Assembly (NCBI GenBank): GCA_003451645.1
Contig: DMER01000119.1
Location: forward strand, 790-10,204
Source: Alphaproteobacteria bacterium
GTDB taxonomy: Bacteria > Pseudomonadota > Alphaproteobacteria > Micropepsales > Micropepsaceae
DNA: 9,415 nucleotides
Reading direction: 5' to 3'
Below, in pieces: positions 7,332-9,415 of this stretch. Made by a program: the position numbers and the translations under genes. Position 1 is the first letter of the stretch; every line of letters begins with the position of its first letter. A model generated the notes under the pieces. The model did no database searches, was not told the DNA's origin, and worked only from the letters and a program-made list of their open reading frames with translations.

Positions 7332-7434
7332 TGGCGGCTCTCCAGCGATTCTGATTTTTGCTTGAAATTGAAAAGAGTCTTGCTCAACTTGCTCCAGTCT
7401 CGTGTTTGAGTGACCTAAATCCGAGGGCGCGTCC
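7332..7434. promoter_or_regulatory. Divergent control region between the FAH-family gene and the HU-like gene
   Basis: This 103-bp gap must hold the promoters of both divergent units unless transcription enters from elsewhere. It is AT-richer than its flanks around 7345-7375. Visible elements are two GANTC sites (GATTC 7347-7351, GAGTC 7375-7379) and a tandem near-repeat CTTGCTCAA/CTTGCTCCA (7379-7387 and 7388-7396). CTCAA (7383-7387) and TTGAG (7406-7410) form a short inverted repeat. TTGAAA hexamers occur at 7362 and 7368, but neither has a good -10 box at 16-18 bp. GAGGG at 7423-7427 is a weak ribosome binding site 7 bp before the HU start. I cannot assign exact promoter boxes. Confidence 0.5.
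7338..7343 (-). promoter_or_regulatory. Ribosome binding site that decides the FAH-family gene start
   Basis: On the minus strand GGAGAG lies 6 bp before the ATG at 7331. This supports the 291-residue protein over the 412-residue extended frame. Confidence 0.75.
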
Positions 7435-7746
7435 ATGTCAAAGGCCGGCTTCATAGCAAACGTGGCCAAGAAGGGCCAAATGAGCAAAGCCGAAGCAAAG
7501 CGCACGGTCGAACTCGTGTTTGGCCAGATCGAGGCGGAATTGGCTGCACTGAGAAATGGCGGACGATTGCAGATCGGACGCTTCGGCATATTCACCGTGG
7601 CCAAACGTCCGGCACGCAGCGGCCACGACCCGCGAACCGGCGATGTAATTCGTATAAAGGCAGGCAAGACGTTGCGCTTCAAACCCTCCGACATATTGAA
7701 GAAGGCTGTAGGGATTATTGGTAACGAGAACGGCGATGCCCGTTAG
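7435..7746 (+). CDS. HU/IHF-family DNA-binding protein
   Basis: HU-type proteins are small dimeric nucleoid proteins that bend DNA by inserting a beta-arm proline into the minor groove. The 103-residue product starts MSKAGFIANVAKKGQMSKAEAK, the usual helix-turn-helix dimerisation region. The beta sheet contains GRFGIFTVAKRPARSG. The arm is HDPRTGDVIRIKAGKTL, with Pro66 at the intercalating position, and it closes with RFKPSDILKKAV. The canonical arm tip RNPxTG is HDPRTG here, so the proline and TG are kept but the preceding Arg-Asn is His-Asp, which may alter binding. The last dozen residues (GIIGNENGDAR) are a short polar tail beyond the usual HU end. It could be a diverged paralogue alongside a housekeeping HU; I cannot tell HU from IHF-like function. 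The stop is only 9 bp before glnE, so the two are probably co-transcribed, which is unusual in my recollection of glnE neighbourhoods. Confidence 0.93.
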   Translation: MSKAGFIANVAKKGQMSKAEAKRTVELVFGQIEAELAALRNGGRLQIGRFGIFTVAKRPARSGHDPRTGDVIRIKAGKTLRFKPSDILKKAVGIIGNENGDAR

Positions 7747-7755
7747 GGCCCCCGC

Positions 7756-9415
7756 ATGAGCATGGCGAGTTTGCGCGCACGGATTGTGCGAGCGCCAGCA
7801 CTGTTCGATGCCGCCAGGGCCGAACGCGTCTTGACGGGACTGGCAATCCCCGCTTCCGATCCGGGCCTGCCATTACTTCGCGGAGCCGCCGGAAACAGCC
7901 CATTTCTAGCGCGGTTAATGCTAAAGGAACCTGCATTCGTTGAAACAATTCTCAGCGAGGCGCCCGAGGATGTCGTTGGCGGTGTATCCGCCACTTTACT
8001 TGCCCTGCGTGCTCAAGACCGCACACAAATGTCATCGGCGCTGCGCGTCGCAAAGCGCCGTGCAGCGCTGCTTATAGCGCTATGTGATTTGGGCGGGGCA
8101 TGGCCGCTCAACACCGTATGCCGTGCACTGACAGAGTTTGCAGACAGCGCACTCTTAGCCTCTTTGCGATATTGTCTGCGCGAGCATGCGGCACAGGGTC
8201 GGTGGCTTGTGAGCGACGACACCTCTCCGGAGGCAGGGAGTGGGCTGTTTTTTCTGGGAATGGGGAAGTATGGGGCAAGGGAACTCAACTATTCTTCCGA
8301 TATCGACTTTGGCTGCTATTACGATCCAGTTACGCTGCCCGTCGCATCGGGACTTGAGCCAGGCCCTTTTGCCGTACGTTTGACCCAAAGTGTCGTCAGT
8401 CTCATGCAAGACATAACCCCCGACGGGTATGTGTTCCGGTGCGATTTGCGTATGCGCCCTGATGCAGGTTCCACGCAAGTTGCGATCTCCATTGAAGCCG
8501 CGGAGCACTATTACGAGGCGATGGGGCAGAATTGGGAGCGTGCCGCCATGATCAAGGCGCGCCCATGTGCTGGTGATTTGGTGGCGGGGGAGGCCTATCT
8601 CAAGCGCCTGGCCCCATTTGTCTGGCGCAAATACCTCGATTTTGCGGCCATTGAGGACATTCACTCCATCAAGCGGCAGATCCATGCGCATGGCCACTTC
8701 GGCAACATTCATGTAGCAGGCCAAAATATCAAACTTGGCCGTGGTGGGATTCGGGAGATCGAGTTCTTTGCGCAAACCCAGCAGCTCATTCTAGGCGGTC
8801 GCGATCCTGGCTTGCGCAGCAATCGGACCTGCGAGGCCTTGGACGCGCTCACGCAACGAGGGGTGGTTGACCCAGCCGTGAACGGCGAACTGCAAACGGC
8901 CTATGAGTTCTTACGCGCCCTTGAGCACCGTTTGCAGATGATCGAGGACGAACAGACGCACTCGCTACCCAAATCGTCCGAAGGTGTCGACAACGCTGCA
9001 CGGTTCATGGGGTACGAGGAGACAATCGATTTCGAGCGGGACCTCACTGGCCATCTCAGCCGGGTTCAGGGGCATTACGCGCGTCTGTTTGAGAAGTCTG
9101 CGCCCCTGTCCGAAGGTGCAGGCAATTTGGTTTTTACAGGCGTCGAAGATGATGAGGGCACCATCGCCACGCTTGCAGGGATGGGGTTCAGCCAGCCTCG
9201 CGGAGTCGCGGCCTCCATCCGCGGCTGGCACCATGGCCGCATTCGGGCAACGCGAAGTTCGAGGGCACGCGAAAGGCTAACGGCGCTGACGCCGCTTTTG
9301 CTGAAGGCGTTGTGTGACAGCGGCAATCCCGATCTGGCCTTCTCGCGCTTTGACCGCTTTCTGAGCGGGCTGCCATCGGGCGTGCAAGTGTTTGAGCTTC
9401 TCTTCAACAATCAGC
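7756..9415 (+). CDS. glnE: Bifunctional glutamine synthetase adenylyltransferase/adenylyl-removing enzyme, N-terminal part (3' end outside window)
   Basis: GlnE controls nitrogen assimilation by adding AMP to glutamine synthetase (inactivating) or removing it, in response to PII (GlnB) and glutamine. 553 codons are visible without a stop, of roughly 950 or more in the family. This covers the N-terminal adenylyl-removing nucleotidyltransferase domain and the following helical region. Its catalytic motif is GMGKYGARELNYSSDIDF, with Asp182 and Asp184 as the metal-binding pair. Further conserved blocks are FRCDLRMRPDAGST, YYEAMGQNWERAAMIKARP, WRKYLDFAAIEDIHSIKRQI and KLGRGGIREIEFFAQTQQL (326-344), then LEHRLQMIEDEQTHSLP in the helical part. 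The C-terminal adenylylating domain lies beyond the right edge. ATG 7756 is the first start after the HU stop; ATG 7762 is an equally possible alternative. Only a weak AGGG (7745-7748) precedes it, which fits coupling to HU. The first 100 or so residues are poorly conserved, as is normal. Confidence 0.97.
   Translation, partial: MSMASLRARIVRAPALFDAARAERVLTGLAIPASDPGLPLLRGAAGNSPFLARLMLKEPAFVETILSEAPEDVVGGVSATLLALRAQDRTQMSSALRVAKRRAALLIALCDLGGAWPLNTVCRALTEFADSALLASLRYCLREHAAQGRWLVSDDTSPEAGSGLFFLGMGKYGARELNYSSDIDFGCYYDPVTLPVASGLEPGPFAVRLTQSVVSLMQDITPDGYVFRCDLRMRPDAGSTQVAISIEAAEHYYEAMGQNWERAAMIKARPCAGDLVAGEAYLKRLAPFVWRKYLDFAAIEDIHSIKRQIHAHGHFGNIHVAGQNIKLGRGGIREIEFFAQTQQLILGGRDPGLRSNRTCEALDALTQRGVVDPAVNGELQTAYEFLRALEHRLQMIEDEQTHSLPKSSEGVDNAARFMGYEETIDFERDLTGHLSRVQGHYARLFEKSAPLSEGAGNLVFTGVEDDEGTIATLAGMGFSQPRGVAASIRGWHHGRIRATRSSRARERLTALTPLLLKALCDSGNPDLAFSRFDRFLSGLPSGVQVFELLFNNQ

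Noticed and set aside
7332..7694. N-terminal extension of the FAH-family gene to a 412-residue protein
   Set aside because: The extra 121 residues are antisense to the HU gene and have low-complexity character. The ATG at 7331 has a good ribosome binding site and gives the normal family N-terminus MKIVTF.
8155..8775. 206-residue open frame on the minus strand
   Set aside because: It lies wholly antisense to strongly conserved glnE blocks, including the catalytic GMGKYGARELNYSSDIDF motif. It has no recognisable domain and is a shadow of GC-rich coding sequence.

Overview
The window reads as an ordinary stretch of alphaproteobacterial chromosome. The codon use is GC-rich. The gene order ccmF-ccmH-degP-response regulator-histidine kinase followed by glnE is, from memory, the arrangement seen in rhizobia and relatives (the cycK-cycL-degP neighbourhood). 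GANTC, the CcrM methylation site of many Alphaproteobacteria, looks depleted. I cannot place the organism more finely. No tRNA, rRNA, CRISPR array, insertion sequence or phage gene is visible. No stretch of 300 bases lacks a gene; the two largest gaps are 126 and 103 bp.

Left block (1-5041, all + strand): the C-terminal part of ccmF (cut by the window edge) and ccmH, both System I cytochrome c maturation genes. After a 126-bp gap comes a Do/DegP-type periplasmic serine protease with two PDZ domains. It is followed closely by an OmpR-family response regulator and a membrane histidine kinase whose GTG start overlaps the regulator's end. This looks like an envelope biogenesis and quality-control block: haem attachment to exported cytochromes, protease/chaperone function, and a sensor pair that probably reports on the envelope.

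Middle block (5049-7331, - strand): a fumarylacetoacetate-hydrolase-family enzyme followed 24 bp later by a UMF1-like major facilitator. They are probably one two-gene operon, running towards the histidine kinase and ending 7 bp from it.

Right block (7435-9415, + strand): a small HU/IHF-family DNA-binding protein, then after 9 bp glnE, the bifunctional glutamine synthetase adenylyltransferase/adenylyl-removing enzyme. glnE runs off the right edge with 553 codons visible, covering the N-terminal adenylyl-removing half. The 103-bp divergent gap between the hydrolase and HU is the main control region on this side. It holds two GANTC sites, with a third 39 bp further inside the hydrolase gene, and a tandem 9-bp repeat.

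I did not find a clearly novel system. The points most worth a second look are the insertion of hydrolase/transporter/HU between the sensor kinase and glnE, the tight HU-glnE coupling, and the GANTC cluster in the HU control region.
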